Positions 50,501 to 59,299 of a stretch of DNA of 64,000 nt are shown in pieces. A program made the translations under genes and the position numbers. How positions within the stretch are numbered: the stretch's first letter is position 1; each line of letters opens with the position of its first letter. Source of the stretch: Chlorops oryzae (taxonomy: Eukaryota > Arthropoda > Insecta > Diptera > Chloropidae); the NCBI GenBank assembly GCA_020466095.1, contig CM035806.1, positions 145,757,420 to 145,821,419 of the forward strand, given 5' to 3'. The notes beneath the pieces were generated by a model that had not been told where the DNA came from, searched no databases, and saw only the letters and a list, made by a program, of their open reading frames with translations.

Positions 50501-51070
50501 CATGCCTCACCATGCTCCACTGATGTTGAGGATGGCCTGTTCTTCAATAAACCAACCGGTTTCGTTAAGCTGGCCGAGAACTTTAAGGTCGGAACCGACT
50601 TTAGCATTCAATTCGATTTTCGTCCACGTGAACTGGATGGTTTACTGTTCTCGGTGCATGGCAAGAATGCCTATATGATACTAGAATTGATCAATAATAC
50701 CCTTTGGTTTACGGTCAAATCGGACTCGAAGAATATCATCGCGACGAATTACACATTACCGGACAATGGAAGCTTCTGTGATGGCAATTGGCGTAATGTA
50801 CATGCCGTCAAGTCTAAGTTCGTCGTTACCATTTCGGTTGACTATATAAGCGGTCAACCGGGCGTTGGCACCGAAGGTTCAACGTTCACAAAAACTAATC
50901 GTCCGCTCTTCTTGGGCGGCCACCAAGCATTCAATAAGGCGCCTGGTCTGAAGACCAAGAAGACCTTCAAAGGTTGCATACGCAATGTACAGGTCAATAG
51001 GAAACTCGTGCGCATCGCACCGAATCAAGTTTTCGGCGAAATCTGGCAAGGCGTTTGCCCACTCAACTAA
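29171..51070 (+). CDS. LanA: Laminin subunit alpha (LanA orthologue), 13 coding exons, 3,721 aa
   Basis: This is the alpha chain of the basement-membrane laminin trimer, which pairs with beta and gamma chains through its coiled coil. Coding exons: 29171-29410, 32480-32626, 35772-36396, 36454-36663, 36742-36812, 36869-37208, 37329-37601, 37687-38539, 42282-42545, 42608-42995, 43105-43385, 43462-43690, 43826-51070. All joins are GT-AG and keep frame, and the stop is TAA. Domains by approximate residue: signal peptide 1-28; laminin N-terminal 29-277; EGF-like LE repeats 277-817; domain IV-type region 818-1377; LE 1378-1570; laminin IV type A 1590-1778; LE 1779-2115; coiled coil 2120-2680; LG1-3 2690-3270; Thr/Pro-rich linker 3273-3335; LG4-5 3340-3721. 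Stretches such as [20 protein letters not shown] match fly LanA from memory, and the Drosophila protein is about the same length. LG domains of the family bind integrin and dystroglycan. The LG3-LG4 Thr run is also present in Drosophila. A 5' UTR splice acceptor may lie at 29111-29112; the promoter was not located. Confidence 0.97.
29958..30217. mobile_element. hAT-like relic in LanA intron 1
   Basis: The right end reads CAAAGACGGCACTG with GGGCCC-rich inner sequence. The left side (CAATGGCATCTTAGGTC) is a weak match to its inverse, and GGGGCCCC words sit inside both ends. No target duplication is clear. Confidence 0.5.
31329..31501. mobile_element. pogo/Tigger-like MITE, 173 bp, in LanA intron 1
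   Basis: The ends are CAGTAGAGTACGGATAAATG and CATTTATCCGTAGTTCACTG, flanked by TA (31327-31328 and 31502-31503). A tandem AGCTATGTAC pair lies just to the left. Confidence 0.85.
31525..32077. mobile_element. CCCAGCGG-ended element in LanA intron 1
   Basis: CCCAGCGGAAAATT at the left is mirrored by TTTCCCGCTGGG at the right. ATGACATTGTCAT-type words recur near both ends. It contains the tRNA-like segment at 31,713-31,781. The superfamily is not assigned. Confidence 0.5.
31713..31781 (+). other. tRNA-like segment (SINE head or tRNA relic)
   Basis: It carries a good pol III B box, GGTTCGATCCC, preceded by GACTCAGAATCCGAAGATCG and an A-box-like GTAGATGATGAGTGC. The anticodon stem does not pair well and no acceptor stem is visible, so I do not call a functional tRNA. 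A tRNA-derived SINE fragment is the likelier reading. Confidence 0.5.
32854..33235 (-). mobile_element. TAGAG-ended TTTGAA-rich element, copy 3 (382 bp)
   Basis: It is inverted relative to copies 1 and 2: starts TATGCCTCGGAATTTGAATA and ends GTCCGAGCTCTA. An exact 8-bp duplication ATCATAAC flanks it (32846-32853 and 33236-33243). Positions about 33,083-33,197 match the unique core of copy 2. Confidence 0.9.
34872..34991. mobile_element. piggyBac-like MITE, 120 bp, in LanA intron 2
   Basis: It begins CCCTTTCACTACC and ends GGTAATTAAAGGG, flanked by exact TTAA (34868-34871 and 34992-34995), as expected for piggyBac-type transposition. Confidence 0.8.
35197..35330. mobile_element. hAT-type MITE, 134 bp, in LanA intron 2
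   Basis: The ends are CAGGGGCGGACTGGGCCC and CCCCCAGTCCGCCTCTG. The flanks GGAACCGG (35189-35196) and GGATCCGG (35331-35338) match at 7 of 8 bases. Confidence 0.88.
38728..39270 (+). repeat. Diverged two-unit tandem duplication in LanA intron 8
   Basis: Two units of about 260-280 bp share, in order, CTTTCATATAGCCGAGA, TGCACAGCGT, ATGCAGGAAGAAATTTTTT, a TGATTGACAT word and AACTAATTAAAGG. The second unit begins near 38,993. There is no coding capacity. Confidence 0.8.
39697..39849. mobile_element. piggyBac-like MITE, 153 bp, in LanA intron 8
   Basis: TTAA flanks both ends (39693-39696 and 39850-39853). The start TCCTCTAATTCCTGGCTCCG and the end GTGGCTTTTGAGGG match the family member at 59,134-59,295. 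Confidence 0.7.
39991..40670. mobile_element. hAT-like element, 680 bp, in LanA intron 8
   Basis: It starts CAGTGTTGGAAAA and ends TTTTCCAACACTG, an exact 13-bp inverted end. The flanks CTATATAT and CTAACTAT agree at 6 of 8. ATTGTACCTAA words repeat near both ends. AATATAYCCAGCCGGA occurs twice inside, near 40,070-40,130, possibly a further nested insertion. Confidence 0.7.
41372..41824. mobile_element. ACTAGT-rich inverted-repeat element in LanA intron 8
   Basis: CTGTTGG at the left is mirrored by CCAACAG at the right, with several ACTAGTGCAA and GTACTAGT words close to both ends. No target duplication was found. Confidence 0.5.
42013..42170. mobile_element. hAT-type MITE, 158 bp, in LanA intron 8
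   Basis: The ends are CAGTGCCGTAGCAA and TTGCTACGGCACTG. An exact 8-bp duplication CTGATAGT flanks it (42005-42012 and 42171-42178). It ends about 110 bp before LanA exon 9. Confidence 0.93.
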
Positions 51071-51262
51071 GCGGCTCACACTCTATCCGGCCCGGCCGGC
51101 CCGGCCCGTCACTTCATCCCCTTCCCTAAGCCCCGCCGGACGGAACGACATATATACAAGAAAGGAGAATACCTTACTTCCATATTTTTTTTAACCTTTT
51201 CAATCTTTCGATCGATTTTTATTATTTTATGTTTTTGTTTGTAACTTTATATATATACATAC

Positions 51263-51297
<35 letters not shown>

Positions 51298-51366
51298 ATA
51301 TATATATACTTTTTTTTTTGAAAACAATTCTTTTCCTTTCTATTATGAAATATATTTGTGAGCCAT
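51071..51366. other. Convergent 3' intergenic segment between LanA and polycystin-like gene
   Basis: These 296 bp separate the two stop codons and must hold both 3' UTRs. The segment contains a GC-rich stretch of CGGCCC repeats near 51097-51110 and then long TA dinucleotide runs at about 51250-51311. I found no plus-strand AATAAA for LanA here. Confidence 0.8.
51218..51223 (-). terminator. Candidate polyadenylation signal of the polycystin-like gene
   Basis: On the minus strand this reads AATAAA, about 145 nt past the TGA of the polycystin-like gene. If used, its 3' UTR would run into DNA just downstream of the LanA stop. The motif is seen; its use is inferred. Confidence 0.4.
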
Positions 51367-54300
51367 TCAAACAGTATCTCTTGGGACGTCGTAATCGAAT
51401 TTGAAAAGTGCTAATTTTATAACTAAATGTATTACACAACAAACAACAAAGCAAATTAGAGACAATGATAAAATCTGCAGTACATGAATGTTAAGATATT
51501 GATATTCATCCCGTTCTAGTTCATAATTATGGAGCGTCGTCCAGCCGTAGTATATTGAGACGATTAGTATGGATATCGCTAGCTTTATCATCCAGATGAG
51601 CGTACGCTCGAATTGATTGCACGTTTGATTGCCATACTTCCATGGCCCGAACAGTGGATTGAGTAGGAACCAATTTGCGAAATTAAATTCGACGATCTCC
51701 TTAAATTGATGCCATTTCTCATGTTTTATTTTGGGTTTATCCACAGCCTCCGTTAAATTGATGCCATTCTCAGTTAACCATGTTTCGATTCGAAATTTTA
51801 TCGGCTTCTGCAGATCGTTGTACATGACTTCCACACATTGTAAATACCATGTTGGATAACGGCCACCACCATCGTGTTTAATATGCAACGATAATGGCCG
51901 TTGGACGACTGCGGGATTCAATGGAAGTCGAGCAATGCAAGTTGAGTGTTTCTTCAGCTGAGGACGTAATGGATTTTGATAGATTTTAAAATGAATTGGT
52001 CCATTCGCGGTGGCAATTCGAATGAATATTCCGGCCGTTGATGTAGCAATTAGATTGCCACCCGTTACAAAACGTACAATAACTTCACCACTTTCCGTCG
52101 AATTCTTCTTAAAATTTGAAGAGTTTTTTGGCATTAAGACCAAATCTTGACGATTTGGATCTAAATTAAAATAGAATGAGATAATCCAAATAATGATTAG
52201 AATACCAAGGGCAAGTTGAGAGCAGAACATTAACCAATTGAATGGTAATTTATCCAAAAGTCCACCAACGTTGTATAAAGAAAATCCGCCGATCGGATAG
52301 ATCATACCCGCGTATGTGGACATATGTTGGCAATAACATTGTAGTCCATGCTCAAGTGATTCGGTTACCTTTGGCCAACAACTGCCGCCAGTCCATTGGG
52401 GATCTTCAAGTTCGAAATCCCATGAGACACAACGTCGCAGTGTGGCAATGAAATTGAAATTGAAAAAAGCATGCGCATGCGCTGAATTCTTCGGAATTTT
52501 CTTATTTAAAGGCACTATGCCAAGGTAGGCTTTCAGGGTCTTATCTTCTCGATTTAAGAGCAATAAGGAGGATCGTGTGGAATTACCCATGCGTATGATG
52601 GTCATTGATTTATGGGTTTGATAACCAGTCGGTCTTATATTTAGCTGGAGCAAAACACGTAGATCGATGGTCGTCGAGATGAATTTAATTAGGAGTAGGG
52701 CATTTTCGGGAACAAGAATTTCGAATATATTCATATCGGCGCTGTCAGCCAGACGACCGTGCATGTACGTTGAATTATCTGGATCCGTAGTTATATTTGT
52801 TAAGCTGAATATTATTTTAAACGATTCTTTCAATAGAATTCCAGAGCTCTTTTTTGCACTGAATCCGCTCACATGAAGAACATTCGTATCGATAATGCGG
52901 CTGTCAGGATACCACCAGTTGGGATTATCTAGTGAGGAGATCATTTGCAATTGTACACTAGATGAGTGTAGTCGTATCTTCATTTCTTTTATTACATCAA
53001 TTCCAAGCACGATTTTGACGAGACCCCACGCATCCTCGATGACAAGTGCTGAATTGTTATCGAAACAAAATGCTTCAAAGATTACCGCCGGTAGTTGTGA
53101 AATGATTTTCGGCTCTTGCGGCTCGATAATGAGAGATGCCATTCGTCCGAGCAATCTGATGCTCTTGTCCACCATCGAAGAGAACTGCATCCATGCATAA
53201 ATTCGCTCCAATACCAATGGATCGTGAACGTAAACGTCGTTCTCGATGGGTTCGGAGAGACGGTCATATGTGTGTACACGCGGTGGATCGATCTCTTGAA
53301 CGGGTGGAAATGATTCTTGATTCGTTTCCAGAGCCTCGATTATTTGCGCAACATTTTCCTGTAGTTCTGCATACACGTGCAATGACAACTCCTTTGCTTC
53401 ACCGTCACTGAGGACCTTTATTAGACCATCGTTAAGATTCTCTAAGACTGCGTAGAGAGTTTTCGCTCCAGAGCTTCGGAATGGCTGCATATATTTGATC
53501 ATTTCAAGAACGACATAAAAATATTGCTCGACATCGAGCAGATCCAGCAGATCGAACTCACACATCTGTTTACCCAAATATTCCGTATCTTCTGACTTGG
53601 CGATGAGACGTGGGGCAGCGGCCGCAAGTATCATCGCGTGCTCGATAGCGCCATCGGTAATTAATTGCTTTAAACTTCTATCATTTCTGTGTAGGAACGC
53701 TTTCACACTATCGTCGTCTTTTGTTGCGTCTTCAGTTACATCGATGGCGAGCCGTTGCTCTATACATGCCAATAGAGAGTCGCAGATTTTTATACGCAAC
53801 ATATCACCTTTTGGTAGACGTACCTTTGTATGGGACTCACATGTACGATCTAATGTCATTGCTTCCATTGCGAATTCATAGCTTATGGGCAGATCATTAT
53901 CAACGAAATTAATGCATGATATCTGGAATTCAGTTTCGTACTCTTTCCCCGATGTTGGTGTCACCGTGCACTGACCACCTGTGGGTGCTTGATTCATAAT
54001 GAGTTCTATTTTTGATTTCCCTTGTCTATCGGGCAGAATGAGCTGGACTTCTGCTGTTAGTGTTGCTTGATCGGCTGCATGTTCGACTATCAATCGATTG
54101 ATATTGCCCCCCATTGATTGATCGCCATTGACGGTCCAGATGTATTCCCTTTGTCTTTGGTTGCCACAGTTCCAGCAAACGGCCCTCAGGTGTAGAAGCT
54201 GCTGTGGTACAAATTTCCGTTCAGCACAATTTCGCACACATTCAATGTCCACGTAAAGCTGGTATGTTGGTACTGCTGTTATAGATTGTGTCGTCTGGTC

Positions 54301-55856
54301 TCGACTGAAGGTGTTAACTCGCGACTGCACATTCAAGCTGAAGTCATACGAATTGCCCATTTTAAGTCTCCCTCTTGGTATGAAAATAACCTCAGCTGAA
54401 AGGTTTTTTTTTTTTGGTTTTTGTCAGTTGTAAGTGGGCACTTCTGGATATATCCGAAGATATACATACATACATACGTACATACGTATGAAGTGAAGTA
54501 AATATTTACCTGTGCTCTTGAGTTTGTTGCAATACATATTTGTTGGATCGGTTTTTGACACACAAGACCATTTGTAGTTTAGTGGTGACTTTTTTTTGGG
54601 TGCAATCGCCAAATCCCTACTATTGGATCCATCCAATTGGATGATCGCGTGTGGATAGACATCTCGCTCAAGACCGCCGGTTATTTCTGCGATAACCGGT
54701 TTCGAGATCACAAAGACGTAACACTGTGAGGAAAATGTCATTGATGAAACCATTTTTTATGCTGCTTTCGATTTACCTACCCGTTTCACAACGTAGGCCG
54801 TTTGCCTCGTATATGTTTCCGTAATCCCAATGCTGATCATAAAGCTCTGCGTAATCTCGGCTGCTCGGTATGCCCAGAACGGATATGGGTGAATTTTAAG
54901 CCTTGGCGTATCGGTTTGCCCATAGCTGTGCAGCAAAACTATTGAATTACTTTGCTAAGTGGCGATGGTGATCTCAATACTCTTAAGCTAAAAGCCGACG
55001 GCTTACCTGTTTCAACGCTGTTGTAGACCTTCCATGTGAATATTATGTTGGATTCATTCCAGCAACGTTGCCGCACGATCACGGAGAACGTATTGAATTT
55101 TGTTACGTCCAGCATTTGTGGCTGCAATGGATCGGAGCAATGAACTAGATCGATTTTTGGACTGCATCGGGCATGCCGTGGCAATATTTCTATCGTATAA
55201 GACTGATCCATAAACGATTCGCGTGACGTCATATCCGTTACTTTAAGTCGAAGTGTCTGCTTGCCAGACTCCCAGATGTGCCCTTGGGCAGTACAATAGA
55301 ACCCACTACGATAAGGCAATTTATTGGCATGATGGAGTCCAAGACGTCGAACAACCGCCCTCAGATCGGAGGTCTTTCGCCAACGTTTCGTCTTGAAGGG
55401 ATTCGTACTGAATGCTTCGATCGCATAATTATCCGTATAAAGTTCGAGCAGAAAACGCACTTCACCCAAACTCTCCGCCGTTAAGAGGAAATTCTGATCG
55501 GAAGCAAGGTAGCCGAAACGATTGTGATGCAAATAGATTTTCGTTAGAATATTTTCGACTCGGATGTCACAGAATTGGCCGCCGAAATTGTCTGGACACG
55601 GCCCACATACGGGCTGACCGAGTGCATTCGTACAGGGAGCAGAATTTCGACAGGGATTCGATGCGCAATTATCGATCTGATCTTCACAATATGGACCTTT
55701 GAAATATGTCGATCCGATACACTGGCAAAGGGGCTCGCCTGAGTTGAGTTCACACTGGCCCTCGTTATTGCACGTTTGAATGCTGCAGGATTTTATCGCG
55801 TTGAGTTGGCTTGCGGGAAATAATAGAAGAATCATTGGAATATATGATAGCAGCAT
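51367..55856 (-). CDS. Polycystin-1-like receptor with EGF, REJ, GPS and PLAT, three TM, 1,416 aa
   Basis: Four exons on the minus strand: 55856-55007, 54938-54781, 54723-54510, 54395-51367. Introns are 68, 57 and 114 bp, all GT-AG, in phases 1, 0 and 1. An in-frame TAA at 55865-55863 sits just before the ATG, which supports this start. Order of parts: signal peptide; two EGF modules with six Cys each (about residues 23-100); a REJ-like extracellular region; a GPS at about 1063-1100 with paired Trp and Cys and the self-cleavage site HM|S in CYCQHMSTYAG; TM1 about 1120-1150; PLAT/LH2 about 1177-1276; TM2 about 1334-1357; TM3 about 1374-1406. Polycystin-1 proteins normally have eleven TM helices with a channel-like C-terminal half. 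Here TGA follows TM3 after ten residues. A role as a GPS-cleaved surface receptor is inferred. The gene converges on LanA. Confidence 0.85.
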
Positions 55857-56734
55857 ATCCTGTTAGGCCAGTCTTTCGTCTTAGAGTGATGTTTCAATTG
55901 ACATCCCATGTCCATGGGTGTCCAAATCAAAATTTGATCCCTGATCGTCTTCTACTTTTTTTTTTTTTTTTTTTTTTGTGTCACAAAGGAATTTTGATTT
56001 TTTTTTTGGATTTAAAAAAAAAAATTTTTTTTAAATTTTTTATTGAGTGAAGAGTCAAAAATTACTGAAGATCGGATTGAGTGTCATCAGTGAGGCCGTG
56101 CTACTCAATCAAATGGTCTGGAGTCCGGACTGCCGTGCGTAAGCAGTAAGCCATCGACAAAACAAAGATGTACGATGAGTCAGTACTGGCTTCTGATGAT
56201 TTAGGAAACGGCGAATGATATTATTTCTAGGAATGCATTGCATTTCATTGAAGCTCCCATCGCTAATTGTGTTTGATAAATTTGGAGCTTTCGCATTAAA
56301 TCCGCTTATGTCGTGCGATTAGTTGTCCGGCTGCATTAATTAAGCGGCAAATAAATTTCAGATCATATGCCAACGACGCCCCATTGCCGAATCAGTCGAA
56401 TGGAGCAAGGGCATCGGGGTTCATTCCAAACATTTGCTCATGCCGGAGACGCGTGGCAAAAAATGAGAAGGGTAAAAGAACGCAGCTGCGGCCTGCCGTG
56501 CGAATGTTTTAGGAAATTTTTTCTTGTTTGTAAATATTTTTCGGCTTCGTCACAATTTTCGAGGCTACTCTTAACTGATCGGCTTCGTTGGGGATCAGCA
56601 ACAGCAACAAATCAGTTTAGGATTTTTGCATACAAATTAACAAAATCAAAATAAACATTCAAATATTTCTCCAGGTACTAAGTAGAAGGGAATCTGCTCT
56701 CTTGTGAGCTTTTACCAATTTCGATACCGAATGA
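55857..56734. other. Upstream region of the polycystin-like gene
   Basis: It holds T runs (about 55,956-55,977 and 55,998-56,041) and no supported gene. The polycystin-like promoter is presumably within it, but I cannot place it. Confidence 0.45.
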
Positions 56735-57500
56735 GTGAAAGAGAGAATGGGAGTTGAGAAGGAGAGAGAAGGAGAGAGAAGGAGAGAGAAGAGAGAGAAG
56801 GAGAGAGAAGGAGAGAGAAGGAGAGAGAAGGAGAGAGAAGGAGAGAAGGTGAGGAGAAGGAGAAGAAGGAAGGAGAAGGAGAGAGAAGGAGAGAGAAGGA
56901 GGAAAGAGAGAAGGAGTGAGAAGGAGAGAGAAGGGAGAGGAGAGAGAGGAGAAAAGAAGGAGTGAGAAGGAGAGAGAAGGAGGAAAGGAGAGAGAAGGGA
57001 GAGAAGGGAAGAAGGAGAAGAGAGAAGGAGAGAGAAGGAGAGAGAAGGAGAGAGAAGGAGAGAAGGAAGAGAGAAGGAGAAAAGGAGAGAGAAGGAGAGA
57101 GAAGGAGAGAGAAGGAGAAGAAGGAGAGAGAGAGGAGAGAGAAGAGAGAGGAAGTGAGAAGGAGAAGAAGGAGGGAAGGAAGAGAGAAGGTGAGGAGAAG
57201 GAGAGAGAAGAGAAGAGAAGAGAGAAGGAGAGAGAAGTGAGAGAGAACGAGAGAGAAGAAGGAGAGAAGGAGAGAGGAGAGAAGGAAGAAGAAGGAGAAG
57301 AAGGAGGAGAGAGACGAGAGAGAAGAGAGAGAAGAAAGAGAGAAGGAGAGTAGCGAGAGAAAGTGAGAAGACGATTGTGAGAGCGGGATCAGAAAAGGAG
57401 ACGAGAGAAGGAGAAGGAGAAAAGGATTGATAGACAGGATACAGAAAAGGAGAGCGTGAGAAGAGAGAAGGATAGACAGAAGGAGAATAGTGATAGTGGA
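56735..57500 (+). repeat. Polypurine GGAGAGAA minisatellite
   Basis: About 770 bp are almost wholly purine on the plus strand, built from 8-10 bp GGAGAGAA and GGAGAGAGAA units with many small length changes. Open frames in either direction are by-products of this repeat. It lies about 0.9 kb upstream of the polycystin-like start. Confidence 0.92.
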
Positions 57501-58099
57501 CTAGGAAGGAAGACAGATAGGAAATAGTTGTTAGCGCTACGAGATCTTTGTTGTTTGCTTTTTTAAAAATGGACAACGACTTGATTGCAACGATGAATAA
57601 AATCGCGATCTATAACCCCACTGGAGCTATTGTTTTCTCATGCTCTATGCATAAGGCAGTTGCGTCGCCCATAAGCTTGAGAACGCATTCAATAACGCCA
57701 GCAGTGAAGTAATTTTGTTCTGGGTAATTAATTCCATTGTGATGGTCACAGCCGTCACAAGCACAAAATGTTCGCTTAAAGGCTTATCCATTTGTTTTTG
57801 TTTTTTTTTTTACTTTACTTTACTTAACGGACAAACCAACATTTTCTTCCACTAAAACTGAGTCAATTAAATTAAGCTTAGAAATGACCGCAGCCCCGCA
57901 CGCGTGTCACGACGACGTTAATGGTCGATTATTAATTTATGGCAATATAAATGCCTTAAGGAATTCCGTGGAATGTCATCGTATGACAGTAACTGGTTGA
58001 CCGTCAATTCGCGTTTCTCGCTTTATTTTGCTTTCGCAACGCTTGCGCACTGACCCACGCAAAATGCCAAAAATTCGCAAAGTGACCAAAAAAAAAAAC
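57501..58099. other. Non-coding gap
   Basis: A short ACTTTACTTTACTT run lies near 57,811. I see nothing else in it. Confidence 0.45.
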
Positions 58100-58801
58100 A
58101 GGTAAGGGTGTTATAGTCAGGCGAGCCTGACAATAGAATACTCGACACAGACACACATCTTCAAATAATTTTTAATATCAAGAGGTGTTTAAGGCCAAAA
58201 GGGGCTCCATATACCGACTTTTCTTAGATTTCTTTATGAAAACTGCCCGTTTGCCACGCCCACTTTTCCAATTTTTGTTTAATTATAATCGGAGGCTTAA
58301 ATATACGAGCAAATTCTAAGTTTCATTGAAATATTTGGAAAAAGTCCGATTTTGGGGCAGTTTTGAGATTTTTCTGACAGACCCTAGTACTGGAGGTACC
58401 CTTAATAATGGACCTATTTTTGGAGAGGATGTTTATGGCTACAAAGGAAGCATAAGTGCCAAGTTTCGTTCAAGTCCCATTAGAATTTCGGGTGTAGGAG
58501 AGAATTTTCGAAAACCGCCCTTCTGCCACGCCCACTTTTCCAATTTTTGGAAATAATATTACTTGCCTTTAAATATGATCAAATACCAAATCAAAATATC
58601 TTGAAAAACTTCGATTTTAGAGCAGTTTTTGTGATTTTCGTAACAGACCCTAGTACTGGAGGTACCCCTAAAAATGGTCCGATCGGGTCCATTCTCGAAC
58701 TTGTTCTTACTCATGTCGCCGTGAGCACGCATAGCAAATTTTGTCAAGATAGCTCAACTCCTTCGATAAGATAACTGTATACAAACAGACAGACGCGACA
58801 G

Positions 58802-58832
<31 letters not shown>

Positions 58833-58985
58833 TACAGACGGGCGGACATGTCTAAATCGAATCTCCTGGTGACGCTGATCATTTCTATATATATTTTGTA
58901 TAGTCTAGCTCGACTGGTTCTGGGTGTTACACACAACCACACAAACGCAATATACCCTCGACACAGAGTGTGTCGGGTATAAAAA
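58100..58985 (+). mobile_element. mini-me/Helentron-associated element, second full copy
   Basis: It is the same orientation and order as 22,089-22,957: GGTAAGGGTGTTATAGTCAG, subterminal ATACTCGACACA, two GACAGACCCTAGTACTGGA-type words, a CAGACAGA array (about 58,784-58,842), the core CTGGTGACGCTGATCA, and terminal GTGTGTCGGGTATAAAAA. Confidence 0.8.
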
Positions 58986-59133
58986 CGGGCGAAAAAACTG
59001 TGGCAAGCGGAATATGCTTGCAGAAAATGGAGACGGGCATCTCTGGTCAAATTTCAATTGAAGATATGTACCTACTATTGAACAGGGAAGATTCCAGAAA
59101 CCCAACCTTTCACGAAGGGCTGTTAAAGTTTAA
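58986..59133. other. Short non-coding spacer
   Basis: Nothing recognised between the mini-me copy and the following MITE. Confidence 0.4.
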
Positions 59134-59295
59134 CCCCCTAATTATTGACTCCGCTTCTAGACTATATCAGAATAAGTACTTTAAAAAAAATTTAAATATT
59201 TCTATTTCTATATTAAAAAGGTTGGTTTTTCTCCACCCGAAATCCGTCGTATCTGGTTTTATAATTGGAAAATAAAAAATTGTGTCATTAGAGGG
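59134..59295. mobile_element. piggyBac-like MITE, 162 bp
   Basis: It is flanked by TTAA (59130-59133 and 59296-59299). It begins CCCCCTAATTATTGACTCCG and ends TGTGTCATTAGAGGG, and is the same family as 39,697-39,849. Confidence 0.72.
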
Positions 59296-59299
59296 TTAA

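Noticed and set aside
54925..54938. Later acceptor for polycystin-like exon 2 (GCACAG)
   Set aside because: It puts the REJ-like segment out of frame and meets a stop; the acceptor giving exon start 54938 keeps frame through all later exons.
56659..57576. 305-codon Ser/Leu-rich frame and plus-strand Glu/Arg-rich frames
   Set aside because: All follow from the GGAGAGAA repeat; a purine-only repeat leaves several frames open by chance.
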